Shown piece after piece: positions 41,316 through 49,337 of a stretch of DNA of 53,381 bases. The notes beneath the pieces were generated by a model. The model saw nothing but the letters and a program-made list of their open reading frames with translations, ran no database searches and was not told where the DNA came from. How positions within the stretch are numbered: position 1 is the stretch's first letter; every line of letters starts with the position of its first letter. Made by a program: the position numbers and the translations under genes. The stretch comes from Bacteroides sp. (GTDB lineage: Bacteria; Bacteroidota; Bacteroidia; Bacteroidales; Bacteroidaceae), in NCBI GenBank assembly GCA_019414725.1, contig DXLM01000011.1:1-53381 (forward strand), in the 5' to 3' direction.

Positions 41316-41852
41316 ATGAGTGTAATTCAGATCAAAGATAAACGCTTTAAGACTTTTATTCCTGAGGAGCAAATAATGAAGGAAGTGGCTCGTGTAGCAG
41401 ATGAAATCAATCGTGATTTGTCGGGAACCAATCCGCTTTTCATAAGTGTGTTGAATGGTTCGTTCATGTTTACGGCTGATCTGATGAAGCACTTGACTAT
41501 GCCTTGTGAGGTTTCTTTCGTAAAACTGGCTTCGTATGAAGGTACTTCTTCTACCGGTAAAGTGAAAGAACTGGTTGGCTTGGGTGATGATATCACGGGA
41601 CGTACAGTGGTGATTGTAGAAGATATTGTCGATACGGGACTGACTATGAAGCAGCTGGTAGAAACATTGCGTGCCCGCGGTCCGAAAGACATTAAAATTG
41701 CTACATTGCTGGTTAAGCCGGATAAGCTGAAGGTTGAGCTTGACATTAACTATGTGGCAATGAACATTCCTAATGACTTTATCGTAGGATATGGACTTGA
41801 CTACGACGGACTGGGACGAAACTATCGTGATATTTATACTGTGATAGAATAA
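41316..41852 (+). CDS. hpt: Hypoxanthine phosphoribosyltransferase
   Basis: Purine salvage enzyme joining hypoxanthine or guanine to PRPP. The start at 41316 gives 178 aa, the family's normal length; the upstream extension from 41196 precedes the promoter box. The PRPP-binding signature is VVIVEDIVDTGLTM (about 101-114), with the flexible loop segment SFVKLASYEGTSSTGKV and the C-terminal base-binding DFIVGYGLDYDGLGRN. Adenylate kinase follows 31 bases later, so the two purine enzymes are probably co-transcribed. Confidence 0.96.
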   Translation: MSVIQIKDKRFKTFIPEEQIMKEVARVADEINRDLSGTNPLFISVLNGSFMFTADLMKHLTMPCEVSFVKLASYEGTSSTGKVKELVGLGDDITGRTVVIVEDIVDTGLTMKQLVETLRARGPKDIKIATLLVKPDKLKVELDINYVAMNIPNDFIVGYGLDYDGLGRNYRDIYTVIE

Positions 41853-41883
41853 TTATTCATAATTAAAATAAAAGGTAATAAAG

Positions 41884-42453
41884 ATGTTGAACATTGTAAT
41901 TTTCGGCGCACCGGGTTCAGGTAAAGGAACTCAGAGTGCTCGTATCGTAGAGAAATATGGTTTGAACCACATCTCTACTGGTGACGTTTTGCGTGCAGAA
42001 ATCAAGAATGGTACAGAACTGGGTAAAACTGCCAAAGGATATATCGACAACGGTCAGTTGATTCCAGATGCTTTGATGATAGATATCCTGGCTAGCGTAT
42101 TCGATAGCTTCAAGGATAGCAAAGGTGTTATTTTCGATGGTTTCCCACGTACAATCGCTCAGGCAGAAGCTTTGAAAGAAATGTTGAAAGTACGCGGTCA
42201 GGAAGTTTCTATCATGCTTGACCTGGAAGTTCCGGAAGATGAACTGATGACTCGTCTGATCAAACGTGGACAGGAATCTGGTCGTGCTGACGATAATGAA
42301 GAAACTATCAAGAAACGTTTGGTAGTTTATCATTCTCAGACTGCTCCTCTGATTGACTGGTACAAGAATGATGGCAAATATTGCCACATCAATGGCTTGG
42401 GTTCTATGGATGGTATCTTTGCAGATATTTGCTCTGCTATCGATAAACTCTAA
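41884..42453 (+). CDS. adk: Adenylate kinase
   Basis: Interconverts AMP and ATP with two ADP. P-loop GAPGSGKGTQ (7-16), AMP-binding TGDVLRAEI, and DGFPRTIAQAEAL are all present. The 189-aa length means the short form: the LID is reduced to GQESGRADDNEETI with no zinc cysteines. It sits between hpt and a terminator at 42472-42516. Confidence 0.97.
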   Translation: MLNIVIFGAPGSGKGTQSARIVEKYGLNHISTGDVLRAEIKNGTELGKTAKGYIDNGQLIPDALMIDILASVFDSFKDSKGVIFDGFPRTIAQAEALKEMLKVRGQEVSIMLDLEVPEDELMTRLIKRGQESGRADDNEETIKKRLVVYHSQTAPLIDWYKNDGKYCHINGLGSMDGIFADICSAIDKL

Positions 42454-42471
42454 TTGAAGATATGAAAAACG

Positions 42472-42516
42472 GAGAATGAGAAAACTTCCGTTTGGAGGTT
42501 TCTCGTTCTCTTTTTT
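42472..42516 (+). terminator. adk terminator
   Basis: GAGAATGAGAAA pairs (one G-U) with TTTCTCGTTCTC and is followed by six Ts, 18 bases past the adk stop. Confidence 0.9.
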
Positions 42517-42598
42517 GTAACAGACAGTGCAATCTCGATTGCATTAAGTAAAACCGTCAGACAGGCGGTTGACTCATTTAATTTTTCAAAGAAATATT

Positions 42599-43783
42599 AT
42601 GGCTGAATCGAATTTTGTTGATTATGTAAAAATCTACTGCCGCTCCGGTAAGGGAGGGCGCGGATCGGTACACATGCGCCGTGAAAAGTATATGCCCAAC
42701 GGAGGTCCTGACGGTGGCGACGGTGGTAGAGGAGGTCATGTTATCTTGCGGGGAAACCGCAATTACTGGACTTTGCTACACCTGAAGTACGAGCGTCACG
42801 TGTTTGCTGAACATGGTGGTAATGGCTCGAAGAACAAGAGTTTCGGTAAAGATGGTGCAGACAAGGTTATTGAAGTGCCGTGCGGTACTGTCGTTTACAA
42901 TGCAGAAACAGGCGAATATGTATGCGATATTACTGACGACGGACAAGAAGTCATTCTGCTGAAAGGTGGTCGTGGAGGCTTAGGAAACTGGCATTTCCGT
43001 ACGGCAACCCGTCAGGCTCCACGCTTTGCACAGCCTGGTGAGCCGATGCAGGAAATGACTGTTATTTTGGAATTGAAACTATTGGCAGATGTTGGTCTGG
43101 TCGGTTTTCCGAATGCCGGAAAATCCACTCTTCTATCTACAGTTTCGGCTGCGCGTCCGAAAATAGCCAATTATCCGTTTACTACACTGGAACCGAACCT
43201 GGGTATCGTTTCTTATCGTGAAGGCAAGTCTTTTGTGATGGCAGATATACCGGGTATTATAGAAGGTGCAAGTGAAGGTAAGGGGCTCGGACTTCGTTTC
43301 CTGCGGCATATTGAACGTAACTCGTTGTTGCTTTTTATGGTTCCCGGTGATGCTGATGATATTCGCCGTGAATATGATATCTTGCTGAACGAGCTGGCTA
43401 AGTTCAATCCGGAGATGCTTGACAAGCAGCGGGTACTTGCTATCACTAAATGTGATATGCTGGATGAAGAGCTGATAGAAATGTTGACACCTACATTGCC
43501 TGAAAATATACCTTATGTATTTATTTCTTCTGTTGCCAATATCGGAATTCAGCAGTTGAAAGATATATTGTGGGAGGAATTGAATAAAGACAGTAACCGC
43601 CTGGAAGGACTTCGTCAGGCGTCTATTGTGCATCGTGCAAAAGATGTAACCAAGCTTCAGCAGGAATTGAAGGATATGGGTGAAGATGAAGACTTCGATT
43701 TCGAATATGAAGATGCTGACGACGATGAAGATTTCGACTACGAATACGAGGAAATAGATTGGGACGACGAACCACAGAAGTAA
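42599..43783 (+). CDS. obgE: GTPase Obg/CgtA
   Basis: Essential ribosome-associated GTPase acting in 50S assembly and the stringent response. The ATG at 42599 (MAESNFVDYVKIY) fits the family start; an upstream frame from 42569 adds only an odd 10-residue tail. Glycine-rich Obg fold about 1-158 (KGGRGSVHMRREKYMPNGGPDGGDGGRGGHV), G domain with P-loop GFPNAGKST, DIPGIIEGASEGKGLG (G3) and TKCD (G4), then a strongly acidic tail (about 358-394, Asp/Glu/Tyr/Phe rich). Its stop and the next start share bases (TAATG). Confidence 0.97.
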   Translation: MAESNFVDYVKIYCRSGKGGRGSVHMRREKYMPNGGPDGGDGGRGGHVILRGNRNYWTLLHLKYERHVFAEHGGNGSKNKSFGKDGADKVIEVPCGTVVYNAETGEYVCDITDDGQEVILLKGGRGGLGNWHFRTATRQAPRFAQPGEPMQEMTVILELKLLADVGLVGFPNAGKSTLLSTVSAARPKIANYPFTTLEPNLGIVSYREGKSFVMADIPGIIEGASEGKGLGLRFLRHIERNSLLLFMVPGDADDIRREYDILLNELAKFNPEMLDKQRVLAITKCDMLDEELIEMLTPTLPENIPYVFISSVANIGIQQLKDILWEELNKDSNRLEGLRQASIVHRAKDVTKLQQELKDMGEDEDFDFEYEDADDDEDFDYEYEEIDWDDEPQK

Positions 43784-44589
43784 TGATTCACTATTCAGAA
43801 GATAAAAGAATGTTGGAGTATGGTTTAATGAAATCGTACCCCGGCATTTTTTGTTTCTCTACAACTCGCCACGGAGGATATAGTACAGGAGAATATGCTT
43901 CGTTTAATTGCAACAACTATTGCGGCGATGTTATGGAGAACATATTGAAAAACAGAAGTCTGCTGTGCTCTTTATTACCTGGTACAGAGAAAGAACTGGT
44001 TATTCCACATCAGGTACATCGTGCAGAGGTTCGGGTTGTTGATAGAGAATTCTGTAAACAGCCGGAGAGTTTGCGAGCTTCTTTGCTGGAAGGTGTGGAT
44101 GCGTTGGTTACTGACGTTCCTGGCAAGTGTATCTGTGTGTCGACTGCCGATTGTGTTCCGGTAATGTGTTTCGATACAAAGCAGGGTGTGGTTGCTGCCA
44201 TACATGCAGGATGGAGAGGTACGGTAGCACGTATCATAACCGAAACGTTGCAGGTAATGAACCGTACGTATGGAACACAGGGGAAGGATGTTGTAGCCTG
44301 TATAGGTCCTAGCATATCACTGGAAGCTTTTGAGGTAGGTGATGAGGTCTATACTTGCTTCGAACAGCAGGGATTCGATATGCAGCGTATAGCATCGCGT
44401 CAGGAAAAGTGGCATATTGATTTGTGGGAAGCAAACCGTATGCAGCTGCTTGATTTTGGTGTACTCTCATCAAATATAGAGCTAAGTGGTATTTGTACGT
44501 GGAAAGAAAATGCCGATTTTTTCTCGGCACGCAGGCAAGGTATAGCTTCGGGACGTATTTTGTCAGGCATTATGTTGAAATCGGTTTAA
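43783..44589 (+). CDS. pgeF: PgeF/YfiH family protein (laccase domain)
   Basis: Multicopper-oxidase-like (DUF152) protein of 268 aa. Relatives act as peptidoglycan editing factor in E. coli and as purine nucleoside phosphorylase/adenosine deaminase in others. The zinc/active-site ligands are visible: HQVHRAEV, STADCVPV (Cys) and AAIHAGWRGT. The start at 43783 overlaps the obgE stop by one base, so translation is coupled. Which of the two known activities applies is not decided; neighbours include both purine and cell-wall genes. Confidence 0.9.
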   Translation: MIHYSEDKRMLEYGLMKSYPGIFCFSTTRHGGYSTGEYASFNCNNYCGDVMENILKNRSLLCSLLPGTEKELVIPHQVHRAEVRVVDREFCKQPESLRASLLEGVDALVTDVPGKCICVSTADCVPVMCFDTKQGVVAAIHAGWRGTVARIITETLQVMNRTYGTQGKDVVACIGPSISLEAFEVGDEVYTCFEQQGFDMQRIASRQEKWHIDLWEANRMQLLDFGVLSSNIELSGICTWKENADFFSARRQGIASGRILSGIMLKSV

Positions 44590-44597
44590 TCCTGACT

Positions 44598-44605
44598 TAT
44601 ATTTG
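44598..44605 (+). promoter_or_regulatory. B3/B4 gene promoter -7 box
   Basis: TATATTTG, 41 bases before the ATG at 44647 and just after the pgeF stop. Confidence 0.5.
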
Positions 44606-44646
44606 TCTGGAGGCTTTTGTTTTTAGAAATAATAAATCAGTATACA

Positions 44647-45318
44647 ATGAAGAATTTAGTGATAGAAGTATCTGAAGAGCTGAAACAGGCTTGGCCACAG
44701 TTTCGGGGAGCAGCTGTTTTTGCAACTGTAAAAAATACTGCCTATAATGAGGAATTGTGGAAACGTATTGACGAGTTTACTGTGTTATACCGTTCTAAAT
44801 ATACCACCGACTCCATCAAAGAAATGCCGGCCATTCAGGCAACCCGGCAGGCTTATAAAAAATGTGGAAAAGATCCCAGTCGCTATCGTCCTTCTTCAGA
44901 AGCCTTGTGTCGCCGTATATTGAGGGGTATTCCTTTGTATCAGATAGATACCCTGGTCGATTTGATTAATCTGGCTTCCATATACAGTGGACATTCCATT
45001 GGCGGATTTGATCTGGATAAAATACAAGGTGACCGTCTAGTATTAGGTATAGGAAAAGCGGGAGAACCTTACGAAGGAATAGGCCGAGGAGAACTGAATA
45101 TCGAAGGCATGCCTGTATATCGTGATGCTGTAGGGGGTGTAGGTACTCCTACCAGCGATAACGAACGGACTAAAATAAGCGAAGGTACTACACACCTGCT
45201 TGCTATAATGAATGGATATAGTGGAAGCGAAGGACTGGAAGAAAATGTAACTTATATGGTCGATTTACTAAAAGAATTTGCTGAGGCTCAGGAAGTGAAA
45301 ATTGTATATTTCGAATGA
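44647..45318 (+). CDS. B3/B4 tRNA-binding-type domain protein
   Basis: A 223-aa stand-alone B3/B4 domain like that of the phenylalanyl-tRNA synthetase beta chain, where it takes part in editing mischarged tRNA. Family segments: AIQATRQAYKKCGKDPSRYRPSSEAL, LVDLINLASIYSGHSIGGFDLDKI and GVGTPTSDNERTKIS. Relatives are often annotated as B3/4 domain proteins; a trans-editing role is possible but unproven. The start at 44647 fits the promoter; a frame from 44617 adds ten unlikely residues. Its end overlaps the next start by four bases (ATGA). Confidence 0.85.
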   Translation: MKNLVIEVSEELKQAWPQFRGAAVFATVKNTAYNEELWKRIDEFTVLYRSKYTTDSIKEMPAIQATRQAYKKCGKDPSRYRPSSEALCRRILRGIPLYQIDTLVDLINLASIYSGHSIGGFDLDKIQGDRLVLGIGKAGEPYEGIGRGELNIEGMPVYRDAVGGVGTPTSDNERTKISEGTTHLLAIMNGYSGSEGLEENVTYMVDLLKEFAEAQEVKIVYFE

Positions 45319-45944
45319 TGAAACTAAGAATACACGTCGTTTTATTGCTTTTAGGATGGATAGGGTGTATGTCATTGATGTATGCGTCCGATCCGATTGT
45401 ACGATCTTTTTCGGTAATGGAGCGTAATCACATTCGTGTAAAGACTCCGGAGCTTTTTGCAAACGGAAATAGTTTTGAGATTCATCTAGAAAACTTGTCC
45501 GATTCGATGTGGTGTTTCCCTCTTCCGAAAGGAAAGGTTATATCGGCATATGGTGCTCGTGGAGGACATAGTGGTTCGGATATTAAAACCTGTGCCAACG
45601 ATACTATCCGTTGTGTCTTCGATGGTGTTGTGCGTATGGCTAAACATTATGGTGGATATGGCAAAGTGATAGTTGTACGCCATGACAATGGAATCGAAAC
45701 CATTTATAGTCATAATTCAAAGAATATGGTGGCAGCGGGAGATACTGTAAAGGCTGGCCAACCTATTGCCCTAACGGGACGTACAGGACGGGCTACAACC
45801 GAACATTTGCATTTTGAGATCAGAATAAATGGACAGCACCTTAACCCGGGACTTCTTTTTGATATGAAAACCGGTAACTTGCTGAAGCGCACACTAGTCT
45901 GTACAAAGACTGGAAATCATGTGAGATTAGTTCCTAAAAAATAA
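45315..45944 (+). CDS. M23 family peptidase (LytM-like)
   Basis: A 209-aa exported zinc endopeptidase without a LysM domain. Signal peptide about 1-25 (LLLLGWIGCMSLMYA). M23 domain about 75-195 with zinc ligands in GGHSGSDIK (HxxxD) and EHLHFEIR (HxH); the third conserved element is YSHNS instead of YGHLS. Its sequence resembles the catalytic domain of the LysM protein at 23173 (GYGK.VVRHDNG.ETIY.H), so the two may be paralogs. It overlaps the B3/B4 stop. Confidence 0.9.
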   Translation: MMKLRIHVVLLLLGWIGCMSLMYASDPIVRSFSVMERNHIRVKTPELFANGNSFEIHLENLSDSMWCFPLPKGKVISAYGARGGHSGSDIKTCANDTIRCVFDGVVRMAKHYGGYGKVIVVRHDNGIETIYSHNSKNMVAAGDTVKAGQPIALTGRTGRATTEHLHFEIRINGQHLNPGLLFDMKTGNLLKRTLVCTKTGNHVRLVPKK

Positions 45945-45972
45945 ATTAAGAATCAATTTAGAAAATCATTGT

Positions 45973-46164
45973 ATGGATATAGAAAAGATATTGACCGAAG
46001 GAATTGTCTTTAAAGGCAGCAAGCCTTCTACCGCTAAAAAAGAAGATAAGGTAAAGACAAAGGCAAAGAAGAAAACGTATATCACCGGATTGCATGGCTC
46101 AGGCTCTGCAAAGATGAAAGCTGAATACCGTCGTCGACGTGCTAACCGTCATAAGAATGGATAA
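45973..46164 (+). CDS. Small basic protein of unknown function
   Basis: A 63-aa protein, not recognized. It is very rich in Lys and Arg, with a short N-terminal helix-like part (MDIEKILTEGIVFKGSK), a KKEDKVKTKAKKK stretch, and a C-terminal YRRRRANRHK. The start lies 28 bases after the M23 stop on the same strand, so it is probably co-transcribed. Charge and size suggest a nucleic-acid or ribosome-associated protein, which is only inference. Confidence 0.7.
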   Translation: MDIEKILTEGIVFKGSKPSTAKKEDKVKTKAKKKTYITGLHGSGSAKMKAEYRRRRANRHKNG

Positions 46165-46221
46165 AACTAAGAAAACGGATACTAGACATATTATTTTAAT
46201 AACTAACTAATTTATGTAATT

Positions 46222-46761
46222 ATGAAAAAGATTTTAATGATTGTAGTTGTAATGATGGCCGCTTTGTCATCATATGCATAGGAGATGTATTTGGGTGGTG
46301 GTATCAGCCTTTGGAGAGACTGTGATGCCGATGTAACCTCATTCTCTATCTCACCCGATTTTGGTTATAACTTGAATGAGCGTTGGGCTGTAGGTGGCGA
46401 AGTTGTTTTTTCTCATGAAGGAACACATTATGATGTGGGAGATGAAAAGGTTTCGTCTCATATTAACAGTTTTGCCATAGCTCCATATGCTCGTTATTCT
46501 TTCTATGAAAATAAGATAGTACGTTTGTTTATTGATATGGGAATGGGCTTCTCTACATCAAAACCTAAGCATGGAGATTCTGTAAATGGATTTGAAATAG
46601 GTTTGAAACCAGGGCTCGCTATTAAGTTGAATGATAGCTTCAGCTTTATTACCAAAGTAGGTTTTGCCGGTTATCGTGATGATTATTTCAGAGGAGCTGA
46701 TGGCTTTGGTGTTACTTTGGATGGAGAAAATATCTCAATCGGTATCGATTATGAGTTTTAA
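46222..46761 (+). pseudogene. Outer-membrane beta-barrel protein broken by an amber codon
   Basis: The frame starts at 46222 with a textbook signal peptide (MKKILMIVVVMMAALSSYA), then TAG at 46279-46281 where a glutamine codon (CAG) is expected just after the cleavage site. The frame then stays open to 46761 and encodes an intact porin-like barrel (GGGISLWRD, repeated amphipathic strands, terminal IGIDYEF). A single C-to-T change explains it. Restart at the ATG at 46285 would give a barrel with no signal, which cannot be exported. The terminator follows normally. It may be a true mutation or a sequencing error. Confidence 0.85.
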
Positions 46762-46796
46762 TCAGAACGGTTGAATAAAATTCTATGAATATACTG

Positions 46797-46836
46797 AAAG
46801 CCTCTCGCATGAACTAGCATGCGGGAGGCTTTTTTA
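46797..46836 (+). terminator. Terminator after the barrel pseudogene
   Basis: AAAGCCTCTCGCATG pairs (one G-U) with CATGCGGGAGGCTTT, followed by a T run. Confidence 0.9.
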
Positions 46837-46943
46837 TTGTATTATAAAAACAGACAGATGTAAAAATGTCGGATATTTTAGCCATTATCGTTGTTTTTCA
46901 ATTCTTTTTCCCTTCTTTTGATTGCAATATTTAGTTATATTCC

Positions 46944-46951
46944 TATATTTG
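46944..46951 (+). promoter_or_regulatory. PorT-like barrel gene promoter -7 box
   Basis: TATATTTG with TTTG at 46917-46920, 23 bases apart, slightly longer than the usual 19-21. Confidence 0.5.
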
Positions 46952-47034
46952 TTTTTAGGAGTTTGCACTGAATCCTTTATTGGGATGCGCTGCTGGCAGA
47001 ATAGATGTGATTTCTTAACAAAAAAGTCTGAAAT

Positions 47035-47649
47035 ATGAAAAAACTGTATCTTTTAGTGTTGTGTATGATATCGGCTATGCTTGTTAATGCTCAAGCACCG
47101 GTATGGAACGTGAAAGTTGGTTTGGGTGCCTCTTCATGGATGGGAGATGGATTCGGATCTGCAAAAGCTTTGTTTAATCAGCGGATAGGTGTAGGTGTAG
47201 ATATCCCTCTTACAGGTTGGGTGTCTTTTCAGACTGGTCTTAACTGGACTTCCAAAGGTGCAAAATATTCATTGGTAAACGATACCAAACAAACCGTTAA
47301 TCAGAATTATTTTGAAATGCCGTTATTGGCAGCTTTCCATATCGGAACCCCAAAGAATTTTGATGTGATTATTTCTGGAGGTGGATATATTGGTTGTGGA
47401 ATAGTGGGTAAAACCGAACAGAAAGCAGATGATGTTACTTCATCGTGGGGTACGTTTAATGATGCGTGTGTGGGAGATATCAAAATCTGGGACGGGCTCC
47501 GTCGTTTCGATGCAGGTATACAGGCTGGTATAAATTTGGATTTCCGTCATTATATTGTAGGTGTAGAGGGTGAATTCGGATTGGCCCGTATGTGGGAAAA
47601 AGGACCTCGCAACTTGGGAATCTTTGCAACTTTTGGATATAAATTTTAG
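47035..47649 (+). CDS. PorT-family outer-membrane beta-barrel protein
   Basis: A 204-aa exported barrel protein (outer_membrane_beta-barrel, PorT-like). Signal peptide about 1-19 ending VNAQ. The mature part alternates polar and hydrophobic residues in eight likely strands, beginning VWNVKVGLGASSWMGDGF and ending GIFATFGYKF with a terminal Phe, the signal for barrel assembly. Function unknown. It terminates with TAG, which shows that TAG is a working stop in this genome. Confidence 0.85.
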   Translation: MKKLYLLVLCMISAMLVNAQAPVWNVKVGLGASSWMGDGFGSAKALFNQRIGVGVDIPLTGWVSFQTGLNWTSKGAKYSLVNDTKQTVNQNYFEMPLLAAFHIGTPKNFDVIISGGGYIGCGIVGKTEQKADDVTSSWGTFNDACVGDIKIWDGLRRFDAGIQAGINLDFRHYIVGVEGEFGLARMWEKGPRNLGIFATFGYKF

Positions 47650-47669
47650 GTACTTATAAAAATAAAAGG

Positions 47670-47720
47670 AGCGGACAGCTATAGGGGGAATGAAAACCTT
47701 ATGCTGTCCGCTTATTGTTT
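47670..47720. terminator. Bidirectional terminator between barrel and AICAR transformylase genes
   Basis: AGCGGACAGC pairs with GCTGTCCGCT with partial inner pairing; T-rich on the plus strand (TTGTTTTT) and on the minus side. Confidence 0.8.
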
Positions 47721-47743
47721 TTAATATTCTATGGACTGTGCGA

Positions 47744-48922
47744 TTAATGATGGAAGAGACGGATACCTGTAAATGCCATAGCTATACCATATTTATCACA
47801 TGTAGCTATTACATGGTCATCACGCACTGAACCACCAGCTTGCGCAATGTATTCTACTCCGCTCTTGTGGGCACGTTCTATGTTATCACCGAAGGGGAAG
47901 AAAGCGTCCGATCCCAAAGCCACACCTTTCAGTGTATCCAACCATGCACGTTTTTCTTCGCGAGTCAGCACTTCCGGTTTTTCTGTAAAGAACTGCTGCC
48001 ATACACCATCGGCAAGTACGTCATCGTGTTCATCGCTGATATAGACATCAATTGTATTATCACGGTCGGCACGGCGTATTTTTTCAACCCAAGGCAGATT
48101 CAATACTTTCGGGTGCTGGCGTAGATACCAGATATCAGCTTTATTTCCTGCAAGACGAGTACAGTGAATACGGCTCTGCTGTCCGGCTCCGATACCGATA
48201 GCCTGTCCGTCTTTTACATAACATACAGAGTTCGACTGTGTATATTTTAATGTAATCAGCGCAATCATCAAGTCGCGGCGTGCTGATTCCGGGAAATTCT
48301 TGTTTTGAGTAGGAATGTTTGCGAATAAATCGTCGCCGTTCAGTTTGATTTCATTACGTCCTTGTTCGAAAGTGATTCCGAATACATCTTTACGTTCTAT
48401 CGGAGCAGGGCGATATTCCGGATCTATCTTGATAACATTATATGTTCCTTTACGTTTATTCTTCAGAATTTCCAGTGCTTCGTCTGTATATCCCGGAGCA
48501 ATGACTCCGTCAGAAACTTCGCGGTTGATAAAACGTGCTGTAGCTTCGTCGCATACATCACTCAGCGCAATGAAGTCGCCGTAAGACGACATACGGTCAG
48601 CACCACGCGCACGAATATACGCATTTGCCAAAGGAGAAAGAGGAAGGTTGTCTACGAAATAAATTTTCTTCATGGTATCATCCAGCTCCAGACCGATAGC
48701 TGCTCCTGCAGGGCTGACATGCTTGAATGATGTTGCAGCCGGCAGGCCGGTAGCTTCTTTCAGTTCTTTTACTAACTGCCATCCATTCAGGGCATCCAGA
48801 AAATTGATATATCCGGGACGTCCGTTCAGTACCTCAATTGGCAGCTCTCCTTCTTGCATAAAGATACGTGCCGGTTTCTGGTTAGGATTACAGCCGTACT
48901 TCAATTCGAGTTCTTTTGCCAT
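47744..48922 (-). CDS. Stand-alone AICAR transformylase (PurH C-terminal part)
   Basis: Formylates AICAR in purine synthesis using 10-formyltetrahydrofolate. The 392-aa protein matches only the transformylase half of PurH: LKYGCNPNQKPARIF, FLDALNGWQLVKEL, KHVSPAGAA (catalytic Lys-His), TQSNSVCYVKDGQAIGIGAGQQSR and a C-terminal MAFTGIRLFHH. The N-terminal IMP cyclohydrolase domain is absent, so the cyclization must be done elsewhere. It starts MAKELELKYG and is divergent from the B12 riboswitch region. Confidence 0.92.
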   Translation of the reverse strand: MAKELELKYGCNPNQKPARIFMQEGELPIEVLNGRPGYINFLDALNGWQLVKELKEATGLPAATSFKHVSPAGAAIGLELDDTMKKIYFVDNLPLSPLANAYIRARGADRMSSYGDFIALSDVCDEATARFINREVSDGVIAPGYTDEALEILKNKRKGTYNVIKIDPEYRPAPIERKDVFGITFEQGRNEIKLNGDDLFANIPTQNKNFPESARRDLMIALITLKYTQSNSVCYVKDGQAIGIGAGQQSRIHCTRLAGNKADIWYLRQHPKVLNLPWVEKIRRADRDNTIDVYISDEHDDVLADGVWQQFFTEKPEVLTREEKRAWLDTLKGVALGSDAFFPFGDNIERAHKSGVEYIAQAGGSVRDDHVIATCDKYGIAMAFTGIRLFHH

Positions 48923-49004
48923 AATTTATATGTTTATAGTTGCTTGTCTACAAAAATACAGAATATTTTCGGCTTATTGAAAAAACTTTTTACCTTTGTG
49001 ACGC
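48923..49004. other. Divergent promoter region of AICAR transformylase and btuB
   Basis: TATTTTTG on the minus strand (48951-48958) should drive the transformylase; TACCTTTG on the plus strand (48991-48998) should drive the riboswitch transcript, giving a start near 49005. The two boxes are 32 bases apart. Confidence 0.6.
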
Positions 49005-49199
49005 ATTGGTTCAAGAGATTATCTGTTTTTAGAAGATAATCTGGTGATTAAAAGGGAATCAGGTGAGAGTCCTGAACAGTCCCGCTGCTGTAAATTCCAT
49101 ATTATATAAATGTCGCAAACAGTCGTTCGGACCACTGGAAAAATGTTTGTTTCCGGGAAGGTAGTTTGCGACTAGGAATAAGTCAGAAGACCTGCCATG
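49005..49199 (+). ncRNA. Cobalamin (B12) riboswitch
   Basis: The leader carries the conserved core of the B12 riboswitch: GGGAATCAGGTGAGAGTCCTGAACAGTCCCGCTGCTGTAA (split at about 49053-49093), a CCACTGG and CGGGAAGG region (49131-49161) and the B12 box GTCAGAAGACCTGCC (49182-49196). It lies directly upstream of a BtuB-type receptor gene, and a cobalamin-controlled uptake locus is the usual context. The boundaries are approximate. B12 binding should lower btuB expression, probably by blocking translation, as no clear terminator follows. Confidence 0.95.
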
Positions 49200-49331
49200 C
49201 ATATTTCTTCACAGCTTTCGAGGAAAAAGCGTGGGATGACTTTTCGGTGCATATTCTATCTGTTCACCCCATTGCTTTATTTTTCGCAGGCAATGCAAAG
49301 GCTGTTCCTTTGCTGTTACATTAAGTATTGA
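49197..49331 (+). CDS. 44-aa leader reading frame between riboswitch and btuB
   Basis: An open frame begins with ATG at 49197, the base after the B12 box, and stops with TGA at 49329-49331, 6 bases before the btuB ATG. The predicted peptide has a basic start (SSQLSRKKRGMTFR), then a hydrophobic run (CIFYLFTPLLYFSQAMQ) like a signal peptide, and a Cys-rich end (LFLCCYIKY). An inner ATG at 49236 is possible. No known family is recognized. It could be a leader peptide coupling translation to btuB, or chance. Confidence 0.4.
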   Translation: MHISSQLSRKKRGMTFRCIFYLFTPLLYFSQAMQRLFLCCYIKY

Positions 49332-49337
49332 GAAAAT

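Noticed and set aside
46279..46281. TAG read as glutamine (stop-codon reassignment)
   Set aside because: The gene at 47035-47649 uses TAG as its normal stop, and no other in-frame TAG was noticed in a long gene here, so reassignment is not supported.
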